A DNA stretch of 64,000 nt from Atherinomorus stipes. Its lineage: Eukaryota > Chordata > Actinopteri > Atheriniformes > Atherinidae. Location: assembly GCA_023101725.1 (NCBI GenBank), contig JALJCO010007885.1:62001-126000 (forward strand). Reading direction: 5' to 3'. The position numbers and the translations under genes were made by a program. Each line of letters starts with the position of its first letter. Position 1 is the first letter of the stretch. Below, one piece after another: positions 11,362 through 22,770 of the stretch. The notes below the pieces were generated by a model, which worked only from the letters and a program-made list of their open reading frames with translations, had not been told where the DNA came from and did no database searches.

Positions 11362-12382
11362 GTCCCTTTCAGACTTGCGCTGGAAAGCAGTAATATTGCG
11401 GACTCTGTCCTCTGCCCATGCATTCCGGTCTTTTACCTCGGAGATGTAGCGGACATGTACTGACTGAACCCAATGTCATAAGAGTGGAAATGTTATGTTG
11501 CGGTGTGTCATTTTGGCTGAACCCACAAGAAAATGTTCTGGACACAGTTGAAGGGAGAGTGTGGCTATGTTGACACCATTTCCTTATCTGCACGCAATAA
11601 TTCTGCAAGGCAGTGGCATGTTTGAAAAGACGAGTCCGGTTAACGAGTGGATGGACTTTACCGCTCATGTTCCGCAATGAAAACAGCTTTAGTAAGATTT
11701 TATATGTCCTCGGCTGCTGGTCCTACCTCTGCTGGTTTGACTGCGTCCTCTTCGATACACCGTATATAATACATAATGATATTTACACTGTGACGCAACC
11801 ACGCTTTACATCACATCACTTTCACTCACAGTGGCTGGTTAGATACTTACTAAAAGTCCCAATCGGAAGTTTCTTTTTCATGTAACTTACTAAAATCTAA
11901 CCGGTACCTTGACCCTTCTCCTAACCCTAAGCACCCGACTACACTATACGCATCTGTTTGCAAGCCGCAGATAGTTATTCTTGGCGGTATTGAACTAACG
12001 TCCACATGAGACTTCCTGTATGGATCGGATGTATGGCGGCCTTCCTCAGCAAGTCAACATCTGATGTCCCTCGCTCTGAAGGGCTAGATTCAGACCCTGT
12101 AATCCCTCTTATGCCCACTACCGATACATGCAAAGATGAATTGGGACAGCACTACCTTCACGGGAGCACGCAAAATTTAGGAGTAGGGCTAAAAAGTAGG
12201 GTTAATGGGTGCATTGGGATGCACTCTAAGTGACAGAAAATGCCATTTAGCTGATTTGCAGCCATTTACTGCAACCAAAACAGTAAATTCACTGGAAGAC
12301 GCAAGTTTCCTCTGCAGAGTTTCCTGGAGGGATATACGTATTGTCCCTGCAAAAAATCCTGAGTCTAGAGTCTCTTCCTATT
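11362..12382. other. Unassigned DNA
   Basis: Mixed-composition sequence with several short frames (11369-11677 minus, 11613-11885 plus, 12006-12233 plus), none with recognisable features. It lies between a TTAA element and a LINE fragment and may itself be old repeat. Confidence 0.35.
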
Positions 12383-12510
12383 AGGACATGTCCAGAAAAA
12401 CCTGTAAAGAGTTCCCCAGGAAGCATCCTAATGATACGCCAGCTGACTTCTTTTGAAACAGAGTAGCGGCTCTATGCCAAACATCCTCCTTAGCCTAAAG
12501 ACTTTCTTAA
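12383..12510 (-). mobile_element. RTE-like LINE, 3' coding fragment
   Basis: On the minus strand this is a heavily mutated piece of the C-terminal coding part of a common fish non-LTR retrotransposon. The landmarks are the antisense forms of the AGCCGCT(A/G)CTC and GGCNTCT-type blocks; here GAGTAGCGGCTCTA and GGAAGCATCCTAATGAT are visible. The frame is broken by indels. It belongs to the same family as the reverse-transcriptase fragment at 21690-22260. The clade name is from memory of the family pattern. Confidence 0.5.
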
Positions 12511-12640
12511 GAAAGATTATTTCAGCCACTTGTGACTAATTTTTTTCAATCACTGTCCAAATCTTGCAAGCAGAAGTGAGGTTTAGAGAAGTAATGGGGA
12601 ACCTTTGCTTCATGCTTCAAGCCCTCATGCTGCAGGTTCT

Positions 12641-12720
12641 CCATCAGGTGTGTTAGAGCAGGGATACAATGAAAACCTGCAGGACAGTGGCCCTCAAGGA
12701 CCAGGGTTCCGTATCACTGG
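12641..12720. mobile_element. hAT-type miniature element, half copy
   Basis: This matches the right half of the element at 13578-13785: GGTGTGTTAGAGCAGGGA, AACCTGCAGGACAGTGG, then CCCTCAAGGACC. The left half is absent. Confidence 0.75.
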
Positions 12721-13569
12721 TTTAGAGTGTAGATGGACTGGTTAACCCAAAGCTTGCCTTTCAGCTCAGCTGTCTTTTCACCGTAGTGCTATCATTAAAG
12801 CCCCCGTCTGCCGGGCAAGCTATTGCTTCATCCTTCCACCAATCATGGACAAGATCCCTTGATACTTAAACTCATCAGCTCAATGCAATGGCATGCTTTC
12901 CTCAACCTACCATTACAGATCATCCCTAATTGCAACAATTAGTGATGAAGTTAGGTGCTAACACACAAAACACTTATTTTCAAGCTCATCTTGATTATGT
13001 TGTCTCCAAAAAAAGCTAGGTTTGTTATCTTGTGATAACCAGCAGGTGGTTATTTTGAGGAAATAGCAAGATCTTGCCTTTCGTACTCTACATGATATAA
13101 TGATTCCCAACACTAATTAGTATTCAGTGCAATGAACGGTAATTACTGGAGTGCAAATCTGTATTTAAGAACGTTTTGGGATTTTCCAGGCCAATTTTAC
13201 AATCTTGTTGCTCAAAGTAGCAGTTTTCTGTAGTTATGTAGTATAGAGTCAGGTCAGCGTGGGTCAATCACACCACATCCCAAAGGCGTTTCCATTCATA
13301 ATGTGGCATGAACACTTGTGTTTCCTGTGACTGTTTTCTGTGCTGTTGCAATTTTTTTGACTTTGCTTTTGACTTTGCGTTGGTTCTACAATATCTATCT
13401 AATTCACCTTTAGCTCAATTTGAATTTAGAATTTTAACGGTCACTCTCTTCACTACTGTATGATTTTGACATGTCATGAGGCATGAGAGGGGCTTGATGT
13501 TAAATTAAAAGAAGAAAAACAGAGCAGAAAGTCTTACATGACTCAGAATTTAACAAAACAGAGTTTAAC

Positions 13570-13793
13570 ATCTAGTTCAGGGGTGTCCATAGTCGGTCCT
13601 CGAGGGCCGCTTTCCTGCAGGTTTCTATGCCCTCCTGCACCAACACAACTGACTCTTATTAAACAAATATAACAACCTATGAAGCACTGCACAAAGACAT
13701 TAGTTTGACTCTGGTGTGTTGGAGCAGGGAGACATAGAAAACCTGCAGGATTGTGGCCCTCGAGGACCGAAGCTGGACCTCCCTTATCTAGTT
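13570..13793. mobile_element. hAT-type miniature element with 8-bp target duplication
   Basis: The element proper is 13578-13785. It begins CAGGGGTGTCC and ends with a near-complement, and its two arms (TCGGTCCTCGAGGGCC / GGCCCTCGAGGACCGA, and the CCTGCAGG-containing blocks) are inverted repeats. Identical 8-bp copies of ATCTAGTT flank it at 13570-13577 and 13786-13793. An 8-bp duplication with CAGNG tips is diagnostic of hAT transposition. It has no coding capacity. The perfect duplication suggests a fairly recent insertion. Confidence 0.92.
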
Positions 13794-16700
13794 GAATCCA
13801 AGTGCCGTCCACTTTTATTTCTTGCTGCCCCACTGCCACTGCCTCCTGTGACATGCCCCGCCACACATTTTGGTCTCACACAGAAAGTATGTACTGTAAT
13901 AATGCCCCCTTGCCAGACTTATACATCAAAACGGTAAAAGTGTTAACAAGTACTTAGTGTATGAGCACTACCCTATTAAATGTACATTTAATATTGAATC
14001 AGTCAAGACTTCAAAAGCCTTAAAAAGCCTTTTCATGCTCATCTTTTGCACTAAATGCCACACTTGCAGAGCAATTTAAATAAGATTCAATTTACTGAAT
14101 CTGCTAGCAATTAAATACCAGTTCCTAATGCCCCATGAAAACGTGGCCTGGGCACTGACTGTGTGAGTCTGTCAATTCAGGTGGAGACAAGTCCCAGGTG
14201 GCTCATTTCACTCTCTCACTCATACACCTCCACGTCCAGTTTTAATTGACTCTGTTGAGCAGGAACAGCATGCTTTCTCACCGCTCCAACGCTAATTGGG
14301 TTCTGCGCCCTTACTTTTTACATGAAACACGTTTTATGGAGCAATTTAAATTACACAGTGCTGCATAATTAGAAAGAAATGAGGGAATGAGTGGGATCTG
14401 TGCCATGACAGCAGCAAGATGAAATGGCTTTTGTACACTTTGGTCGCTCGCTGCTGAGGAAAATCATTTGTCTGAAAAGAGAGACTGAGTGGGTTTAGAC
14501 AAAAATGTCAGGTCACCGCGCACTACAGTGTAAATATTAGGAGACTGGAACAAGCAAGGCTGTAAAATCTGTTTAGAGAGTGGATCCAAATGGGGTCATC
14601 CATAATTGATTTGGGGAAAAGACGGAGGAAGGAAACACTTGAAGGTAAATAATGATTAGCTCTCAGGAACATATGCTGTTACTTTCATAAACTCACTCTA
14701 AATGACTTATTTGGCAGTTGTTGTTTTGACCTGTGTGTGCTGTGTAAATGTTCAAACACTGGGGCGAGGCCAGATGTTTGGCAGACACGTATGCACATTA
14801 ATAAGCAGCATGCAAACTCATGCTTGTGCACACACAGACAGATGCTCACAGAAATCCTCACATCCAGAGTAACAGCCACACATACACACAAGCAATCTCA
14901 CTTGAGATCCTTTGGGAGTCACCGTGGAAGAGTCTTTTTTTTTTCCCTCCCTGCTTGTTGATATTTGTTCCGTCAGCTCTCTAAACTCACTCTTGGCTCC
15001 TGTATGGACCCGAGGAAAATATTTTAGACACTGATACAAATATTTAACATATTGAAATGGAATCCAATTTGTTTTATGTTAATTGAAATGGGTCGGGATG
15101 TGAAACTAGTGTGAGGATATGAGTTAAAGCAGCACAAAAAAATCTTCCGTGTTTGATTAGGCATAAAAGTTTCATTATATATCATTACCTTTCTTTCCTC
15201 TGACTTGGTTTTAGTTACACTGTAAAAAGAAGCCATCTCACCCATACTTGTGACACTCGTGGAGGCTCAAGGGTCTTTTTTCTTGTAACACTAAGTTTGG
15301 AAACTGTTTCTAGCTTGGGGATTTTTGCTGTGTTTGTAAAGCTAATTAGCTAGTGACATACTTGGAGCTGATGCTTTTAGGTTAGAGGGCTGTGTGTGTT
15401 TTGTATGGATTAGCTTCACTGTCTGAGCTCAAGCTGAACATAGTGACTTTTTCTTTACCAGTTAGACTGAGTGTATGCTAGCAGTGGCACTGTTTTGCTA
15501 GCTGTTGTGTAATGATGTGTGAAAGCTGTGTTGTATGAAGTAATATGGCTAATGTAGCTAATGAATCAGCGGCAGAAGCATTTCCAGGTACAAGAATGCA
15601 AATTAGTACTAATGTGACATTGTTAAGATGTCAGATGAATGTTTAAAAAAAGTGAATTTCTGTAATGTAAAGCTCACTTTGTTAAATAACATGCTTCTAT
15701 GTGGATGTGTCTAATCCTTTAAAGGTTGCTAGCATGATATAAATACATGTTTTTCAAACAGCATACTAAACTAAATGTATGTATTTTGTTAAGTTATAGT
15801 AGCAGTTTGCAAAGTGTTCCAAAATCTACAGTATAAGAGGTGCCCAGATAGTGCACTGATATGGGAAAATTTGACAATATGAAGCTCAAAACTGAAATTT
15901 TTTATTGATCAATGAAGTTATTATTTCATTATTGTACTACAGTTAAATGACACAACGCATCTGACAACTTCTTGCCTCATGACCACACAAAGACCAGTTT
16001 AGGTCTATCTACTTAAGTTTTGGATGATTTTATATGGGACCAGAATTTGGAGGCTCAGCTGTTTAAACTGAGTCCCAAAGTGAAAAACCTGAAAACATCA
16101 CTGTTTGTTTCTGGCTTCCGTCTTTTTTTCCTTAACTTTTGATGCCATAACAGCACCTCTCCTTTAACATGCATTCACAAACCAGCTACAACAAAAGTGG
16201 ATGACAGTCTTTGCGTTTGTTGCTTATATATTCTAGTTGTTTCAGAATTCCGTGCAGACACGAGTTGGTGATGTCATTACCACGTATTTGCCACACCAAC
16301 TCACAAAACACACAACAACAAAACGGAATTTCCAAAACAGACTATTTGTGAGCATCTACAACTGCAGTACAAGCTAGAAAAATCACAAAGACATTGTAAC
16401 AACGTTACCATGACAACAGCAGCCAATTTTAGTGAGTTGTTTTATAAACAACACATGCAAACTTAAAAAAAAAAAAAAAAAAAATGTAATTTTCAATAAC
16501 AACAACTCGGATCTGATCTAGAAGCTTGATGGACAGAAACAATGAACAGCAATAACAATGCAGCATCAATTTACAGAGGTTGTGACTGCAAACCCGGACT
16601 CATATTAAAATGACAATAAATAAGGAACCCAACAAAAAATAAGTTAAGAAAGATTACAACTGAAGTAAAAAGGAAAATAGGACAGGAAGGGGGGAAAAAG

Positions 16701-18090
16701 AAAAAGAAGGTATAAATACACGACCATTCATTCAACAACTCTACTGTAACATTTCTATAAGATATAACATCACATTTTTTATCACAAAACCTCTGTTTTA
16801 ATTTTTTTTTACTGTCTACTTCTGCTTTCCTTAACTAGACCTCCAGTAAAAATGTTTTTAAAAAACAACCAAATGATTTAGTGCTTAGCTTTTGTTGCCT
16901 GTGGCTCACATGATTCCCAAATCTCATCCTGTCATCCTGCAACATGCATTTCAGCCAGTTCACAGAAAGGATGATCCCCACCAACAACCCCTGTTATACC
17001 TTTTATGGGCAAAGCACTGGCATTAGTGGAGTTTTCCCCAATTATATACAGTTTACAGCCACCAAGCAGCCAATCAGATAGCAGAATTTGTTCTTTATAG
17101 CTAAGTTCCCAAAGAAGTTATAAACCGTGGTCCTGCAGCAAGCTCTATTCTGGTCCCTGCACACTGTAAAGGGTTCTTTACACTGATGCACAAGTTAAGT
17201 TAGAATGCAAGGAAGCCAAGGGTCTGTGTGTACAATCTGCTTAGCAACAAGCCGGTGTGCTGAAATCTTATTCAGCTGATCTAGTAAGGCAATTATAGCA
17301 TTTCTCAATTATGTTCAGCGTTGTGTTCATTCCATGGACTCATAATCAGCGTGCCTTATATTATTGTTGTTAGAAATCTGTTTATATGCTTTTTAGGACT
17401 ATGTGAGCTGCTAGGAATATTTTCTGAAAAGCCCTGGATCGTAAACTGAAGATATCTTAAAAAAAGAAAAAAACAGAATCATCCCAATCATGTTTTAGAC
17501 CCCTAGAAAAAATCCAATATGAGGATACAGTAGCTCAAAAGTACAAACAAGCAATGTTTTGGGTTTTTTGTATTTCATGCAAGCAGCATCTGTTTCACAA
17601 CACCTGCAACAACAGACTGTCAGCGTCTGGCCCGGGTGATACATGCCGATATCTAGCAGTAACTCCACTTTCCTGTGGATTTTAGAAGATTTTTTTTTCC
17701 TGTTTTAGTTTTTGTTCAGGAGGTGCAGGTGAAGCTGGAAGAGTTGGAGAAAGTTACCTTGTTCTGCAACAGCAGAGCGGCAGTGCCTGGTTTTAAGTTT
17801 AATCTTTTCCATGAGCAGTGCTGCAGAAATGAGAAGAGGAGGTGAGATGGAGAGTGCAACAGCCAGATGAGGACACCATGCTATCTGGACAGGTAAAGAG
17901 CAGGAGGGTGCCATGAGAAACAGAGTTAGCACAGCTTTTCACAGATTCATAGCAAACCTTGTCACACAGCAGGAGCAGAAACTCTGAGGCTTTAGAAGGG
18001 GCAGAAAATCCAACCGACATTTATACATAAATGTTTACAGTATTATTTTGTGTGGAGTAAAAGTGGAAAAATACATCAATTTTGGTGTCT
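13794..18090. other. Repeat-poor non-coding DNA
   Basis: 4.3 kb with no supported gene. 13990-14480 is complex, non-repetitive and rich in TAATT/ATTTAAAT-type motifs, as in developmental non-coding elements. 16205-16330 holds a loose inverted repeat (AGTTGGTG and CACCAACT arms). A-rich runs occur near 16465-16485. Short frames on both strands have no recognisable features. Confidence 0.45.
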
Positions 18091-18279
18091 TTAATGCCTG
18101 AATCAGACTACATGATTTTTTTCATCGTTCACGGCGAATGCAGACCCCGATGTGACCTGTCGGTCAGTATTTTCCTATAATTTCCTGCATTCCATACATT
18201 ATCCCGCTTATTACACAGCTGCATGCAAAAAATTTAATTCAAATTAAAGTCTTCTATTTTTCTGAAGGTCAAATAATGT

Positions 18280-18597
18280 TCTGATGTTTTACACTCAGAT
18301 TAAAATAGTTCCCCACAGTCGAGGCCAGGTCAGGGAACTTGTTGCTTAGCAACGTTTTTTTTAGTTGAGTGACGGTGGCTTGAATTTGTGCTAGCACCTT
18401 TGGCTAGCACCAGCTATTCCTGTATGTTGAACTGGACTTTTCCTCCTCTGCTGTTCTGATGTTTTATACTAAGAATAAAATAGTTCCTCACAGTCAGGGC
18501 ACCTGTTAGTTGTTAGTTGAGTCATGGTGGCTGGAATTTGGCCTGGCACCGCCTATTTCTGTAGGTTGAACTGGACATTTCCTTCTCTGCTGTTAGC
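18280..18597 (+). repeat. Diverged tandem duplication (about 170 and 145 bp)
   Basis: Two head-to-tail units, about 18280-18452 and 18453-18597. Both begin TTCTGATGTTTTA(C/T)AC, continue with AAAATAGTTCC(C/T)CACAGTC and GGTTGAACTGGAC-like sequence, and end CTCTGCTGTT. The second unit is shorter because the ATTTGTGCTAGCACC / CTTTGGCTAGCACC part is reduced. Confidence 0.75.
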
Positions 18598-18767
18598 TGT
18601 AAACGTCTTACTGGTTTTCTTTCAGTCTTTTTCATTTTCGGGAGGTTGAATCCTTAAACTCAGTCTGGATCCAGTGTTCAAAATCTCCACACTCGCCAAA
18701 GGCGTTCAAATTAATTGGGAAGTCATCCATTTTTGGTCACAAAGTGTTGCTAAGTGCTCGCTTGCTG

Positions 18768-18793
18768 TTTTTTTTTTTTTTTTTTTTTTTTTT
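18768..18793. repeat. Poly-T run (26 bases)
   Basis: Uninterrupted T homopolymer. It accounts for the poly-Phe and poly-Lys frames read across this position on the two strands. Confidence 0.9.
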
Positions 18794-19024
18794 GCCGTTC
18801 AGTGACCAGACTACTTGCGATGCGGAGGGATATTAGGATCACCGTAAGACCACAGGTTAAAACAGATCCGTTGTCATTGACAGCGGTCATTATATTGTTC
18901 CAGCAGTCACTATACGAAAATAATGACTGTTGGAATGTTGGGAAAACCAATTCAAGTCAACAGAGCATTCTACAGCATTCTAAAGAGCCGTATAATAAGT
19001 CAGATTAACAGATATCGGGCTCAA

Positions 19025-19491
19025 TTAAAGGGACTTGGAGCAAGATTAAGAAACGAAACTCACGACTGTCATGAGTGGTGCTTCAGGTAACTGCAGCCAC
19101 GAGCCAAGCCGTCAAGGGAGCGTGCACAAACTCAAGCTGTAATGTTGTTTACTCACCTTTTTCTTCGTAGTTACACTTTTTAGTTTCTTTCAGTTGATCT
19201 GGATCATTTGCTGACGGCAGAAGAATCCATAACTATCGCTTACAGTGTTTGAATTTACCGCATCTGTCTTCTTCCTGTATCAAAACTGCGGATGTAGCGT
19301 CATTTGATGTCACGTCCGGAGGGTAGCACGGGAAATACGGACACCGAATTGCAGCGCATTTTGCAGCACACAGCCTGTTCAAGGGTGGAAACGTTATTTT
19401 TGGTATTTAGCGCTTCATCGCCCATTAGTATTAAAAAAAATGGACATGCATGTTTGTTTGTTTTTTAAATTCTTGCCTCTGGTCCCTTTAA
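19025..19491 (+). mobile_element. TTAA miniature element, family B, copy 2 (nested)
   Basis: It starts TTAAAGGGACTTGGAGC and ends with CTCTGGTCCCTTTAA, with intact TTAA on both sides. It aligns along its length with 5082-5534 in the same orientation. Landmarks include the GAAGAATCCATAACTAT block and ATTGCAGCGCATTTTGCAGC. There is no coding capacity. It lies within the 18091-21177 element, so it inserted later than that element. Confidence 0.88.
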
Positions 19492-21355
19492 GATCTAAAT
19501 TTGTGTACAGTAATTTGCCCGTACAATCTAGAATTTTGCACGAGGGGCTGAACCACTGTTTCCGGGTGATTTACAAAGACTGAAGGCGCAAATGACAGCA
19601 GGTGCAAACGTGTTGGAAACGCCCCTATATAAATGAAGCTTTGCATGTTTCGAGGTTTGCAGTGTGGCAAATTGCGAGAGACAACAGGGCAAAAAGAAAT
19701 ACTACGCCAGATGAGGATGGAGATATTAGGAAGACGGAAATTAAAATAAGTATGGTAATTATAAAAAATAACATAACAGGTGTCTGTGCAAAGCCTCAGA
19801 AGTTACTAGTTTATGAGGACATGGATCAGGAGTTGCTGAACAAATGAAAGTGTCTGCAGTTCCGACATGGTCTCTATTGCAAAAGAGGTTTGCGCTGCCA
19901 GGTGACTGTGATCCTGTCCACCTGCTAAAATCCAAGTTAAAATTTGATGTTGGCAAAAAAGGGAAATAAAAAGACAATTAATGCAGCTTTAGTTCTCATT
20001 AAGCTCCACAGTGGCTGCAACCTTTCTGTTTCATTCATCCTTAATATTTTACACCCGTGTTACAGAGTGGTGTTTGCTGTGTTGATTTTTATTGAATTCA
20101 ACAATGAGAACTAAATACGTTGCCCTCACTGCTCATGGAAAATGATTTTGAATCGATTTGTGCATGTCCAGGATTGTCCCTCTCAGAAGTTGCAGCTTTT
20201 TCAGCACAAAGCTGCAAGTTTGCACCTGCTTTTCAGATGTACTAAAATAGACGCAAAAGAAACAGCAAGGCCATGAGTCTCGCGGTTGATAAATCGCACA
20301 TTTTCTCCTGCCATTACATGCACTTTTGCATATTCATTGCAGAAAAAGTACTGAATGGATAAAAGGCGCTATTTAGCACGTTTTAAAGACTAAACCCTTT
20401 TTGGACGCTGTTAATAGATCAGTTTATACATTGTTTTGCGTGTGAGATAGCTCACGTTTTTATAAATGCAAACCTTTGACCATTGTGTCATAAAATCGGA
20501 CAGTGTCTTGTTACTCACGAGTGGTCACACAAGAATGGCACCACACACAACAACTGTCTGATCATTGCAAGAGACGGCACGAGACGGAGAGGACAAGCAG
20601 CTGTTGATAATTTATGGCAACAGACGCACTTTTGGGACACATAATAAAATGTACTTACAGGTCGCTGAAGTGCCCCTGATATTTCTTGCCAACATTTACC
20701 TTTTTTGACCCTGTCGTGGTTTTCTCTTGAGGACACATCAAAGAGGCTGGAAACTGATGCCACAGCTCCACAAATATCTCCTCCGTTCCACCGTTCCACC
20801 GGAGAGCGGCCGCGTCTCTCCCCCCTCTTCACCATTGTTTGAGTACCGGCGCTACTGAGTGGTCTCTCTGGTTATTGGTGGAAGCAAGGGGCACACTGTC
20901 CTTCTATTGGTCCATATGTAGGAACACGTTGCAGGACATGTCACACTAGGCAGACAAACCCCTAAAAATTCTGACACGCCAGTCTTTCTGCATTGTGGTC
21001 GTGAAGCGTCACAGATGCCAAATCACCAATTGCTGATTATGTCACACTACACGGAGCGAAGATATGACATTCTGTGATCCGACAATGTAGAATCGGGTAC
21101 AACCGTGAGCGACTTGTCTGAGACGTCTCTGTCGGGCCGAAATCGGGCTAAATTCGTGTAGTCTGATCCAGGCTTTACAGTACTATATGTGTAAAATGAT
21201 TATCCTGAAGGTTAGTTTACCACCTGCTATAGCGACTTTACAATTTAGTTGGCACAAACAAATCCAATTATCCAAAATTTATCTATATCGCATTTTCTAG
21301 TATCCTGCATTAATGATACGGTAATGTTAAACATGCTGCACCTAAATTAGGCCTC

Positions 21356-21358
<3 letters not shown>

Positions 21359-21404
<46 letters not shown>
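21359..21404. repeat. (TA)n microsatellite
   Basis: A 46-base run of TA dinucleotides with a single G interruption near 21392. Confidence 0.95.
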
Positions 21405-21442
21405 ATCATTGCATTTGTCTTTTTGAAAGATCTCTTAAAGAG

Positions 21443-21466
21443 CCCCCCCCCCCTTTTTTTTTTTTT
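21443..21466. repeat. C11-T13 homopolymer junction
   Basis: Eleven C residues followed immediately by thirteen T residues. Length is likely to be uncertain in any assembly. Confidence 0.9.
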
Positions 21467-21689
21467 CTGGTCATCTGGAATCAGGCCCCCTAACCGGCTG
21501 CCAGATCAAACAGTGGGACAGTGAACAGAGATGTGGCATAGATTAATAAAATAAAAGATAGATGAATAAATTTGAATAAAAGTTGAAAAAGAGTTGAAAT
21601 TCAAACTCAGCAGTAAAAAAAGAAAAGCCAGTTCTGACACTGGTGGTTTAAACAGATTATTTTTTCTTTGTATAAATTACTTGATTCAA

Positions 21690-22260
21690 GCTTGTTTTCA
21701 GTCCTTGTTGGGCTGTTCCACGGCTGCCCATTGTCACAAATTCTGTCTGTGGTCTTCAAGGACAGGATCCCGAGGCGTAGGCTCAGCTTTTTGTGGATAA
21801 TGTGGTCTCTTCAAACCATAACCTTCAGTTCTCACCGGATTGGTTTTCAGCTGATTGTGAAGTGGTCTGGATGAAAACCAGCTCCTCTAAATCTGAGGCC
21901 ACGGCTCTTAACTGAGAGAAGGTGGAGTTCTCCTCTGGGTCAGGGAAGAGTAGCTTCCTCGAATACAGGAGTTCAAGTATGTCAGGGTCTTATTCACAAC
22001 TGATGCTAAATAGCAGTAAGATGGGCGTAAGAACTGGTGCTTTGCCAGCTGTAATGAGCACCATTTTTATCTATTGTTATGAAGAGGATGCTGTGTGGAA
22101 GGACAAAGCTTTTGATTTACTGCTCCATCCAACTGCGATCATGAGATTTAGGTAGTGATCAAAAGGATAAGATTGGGGATAAAAGCACCTGAAATGAACT
22201 TCCATAAGTGGGTGGCAGAGCTCAGCCCTAAGGACACAGTGTGGAACGACCTCAAACATC
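21690..22260 (+). pseudogene. RTE-like LINE reverse-transcriptase fragment
   Basis: The plus strand carries a decayed part of a non-LTR retrotransposon polyprotein. Recognisable are the region before the catalytic box, then the box itself at about 21787-21804. There the usual FADD of this family reads FVDN, so the catalytic aspartate pair is broken. After it come the segment ending in KTSSSKSEA (about 21870-21900) and the EFKYLG-like motif, here frame-shifted (about 21967-21990). Frames are interrupted repeatedly and a block upstream of the box is deleted. It is a dead fragment truncated at both ends. The same family gives the scrap at 12383-12510. The RTE-like label rests on remembered family pattern. 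Confidence 0.7.
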
Positions 22261-22318
22261 CATGTGGAGTTTTGCCCCTACTGCAGGAGTTAACTGAAGC
22301 ATATAGGCATACTTTGGA

Positions 22319-22354
22319 TGCCATCTATACATATACATATATACTATATATGTA

Positions 22355-22385
<31 letters not shown>

Positions 22386-22400
22386 ATAGATATATGTATA
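22319..22400. repeat. Compound AT-rich microsatellite
   Basis: Mixed TA, TACATA and TAGATA units over about 80 bases. One frame reads as a Tyr/Ile/Arg run because of the repeat. Confidence 0.85.
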
Positions 22401-22755
22401 AGTGGTTCAACGATACAAAAAATTGACAGTTTGGTTCGGTTCAATACTTTTTTGGGTATTTTTTAAATTTTCATGTCTTTTTTTAACCGTTGTGCTCTTT
22501 TCCACAACAGCTTACCATCAAGGTCATATTTAACAGGAACACCGAAGTTGTTCCAACACCAGAGATGAATGTAGTCAAATGAGTAAACAAATTTTGATTG
22601 ACTGAATTTTAAAGACAAAGCTCGCCGTTGGAAGACAAGTTGATAAAATAAATTAAAAATGATGTGTTGTTCGATGTTCGATACACTGTGCTCACAGTTC
22701 GGTATACACCTGTATTGAACGGTTTGATACGAATACATGTATTGTTGCACCCCTA
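22399..22755. mobile_element. hAT-like element remnant
   Basis: Its two ends are diverged inverted repeats. The left reads GTGGTTCAACGATACAAAA then GGTTCAATAC. The complement of the right reads AGGGGTGCAACAATACAT then ACCGTTCAATAC. The GGGGTGCAACAATAC tip is typical of fish hAT-group elements. AT microsatellites flank both sides, so a target duplication cannot be read. Confidence 0.5.
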
Positions 22756-22770
22756 ATATATATATGTATA

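Larger units (their letters stand above)
18091..21177. mobile_element. 3.1-kb element with inverted ends, PIF/Harbinger-like
   Basis: The ends are inverted repeats: the left reads GCCTGAATCAGACTACA (from about 18096) and the complement of the right reads GCCTGGATCAGACTACAC (ending 21174). TTA lies immediately outside both ends (18091-18093 and 21175-21177), matching the 3-bp TTA/TAA duplications of PIF/Harbinger elements. No intact transposase is seen. Inside are a tandem duplication (18280-18597), a T26 run and a nested TTAA family B element (19025-19491). The left half may itself be compound. Class assignment is by ends and duplication only. Confidence 0.6.
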
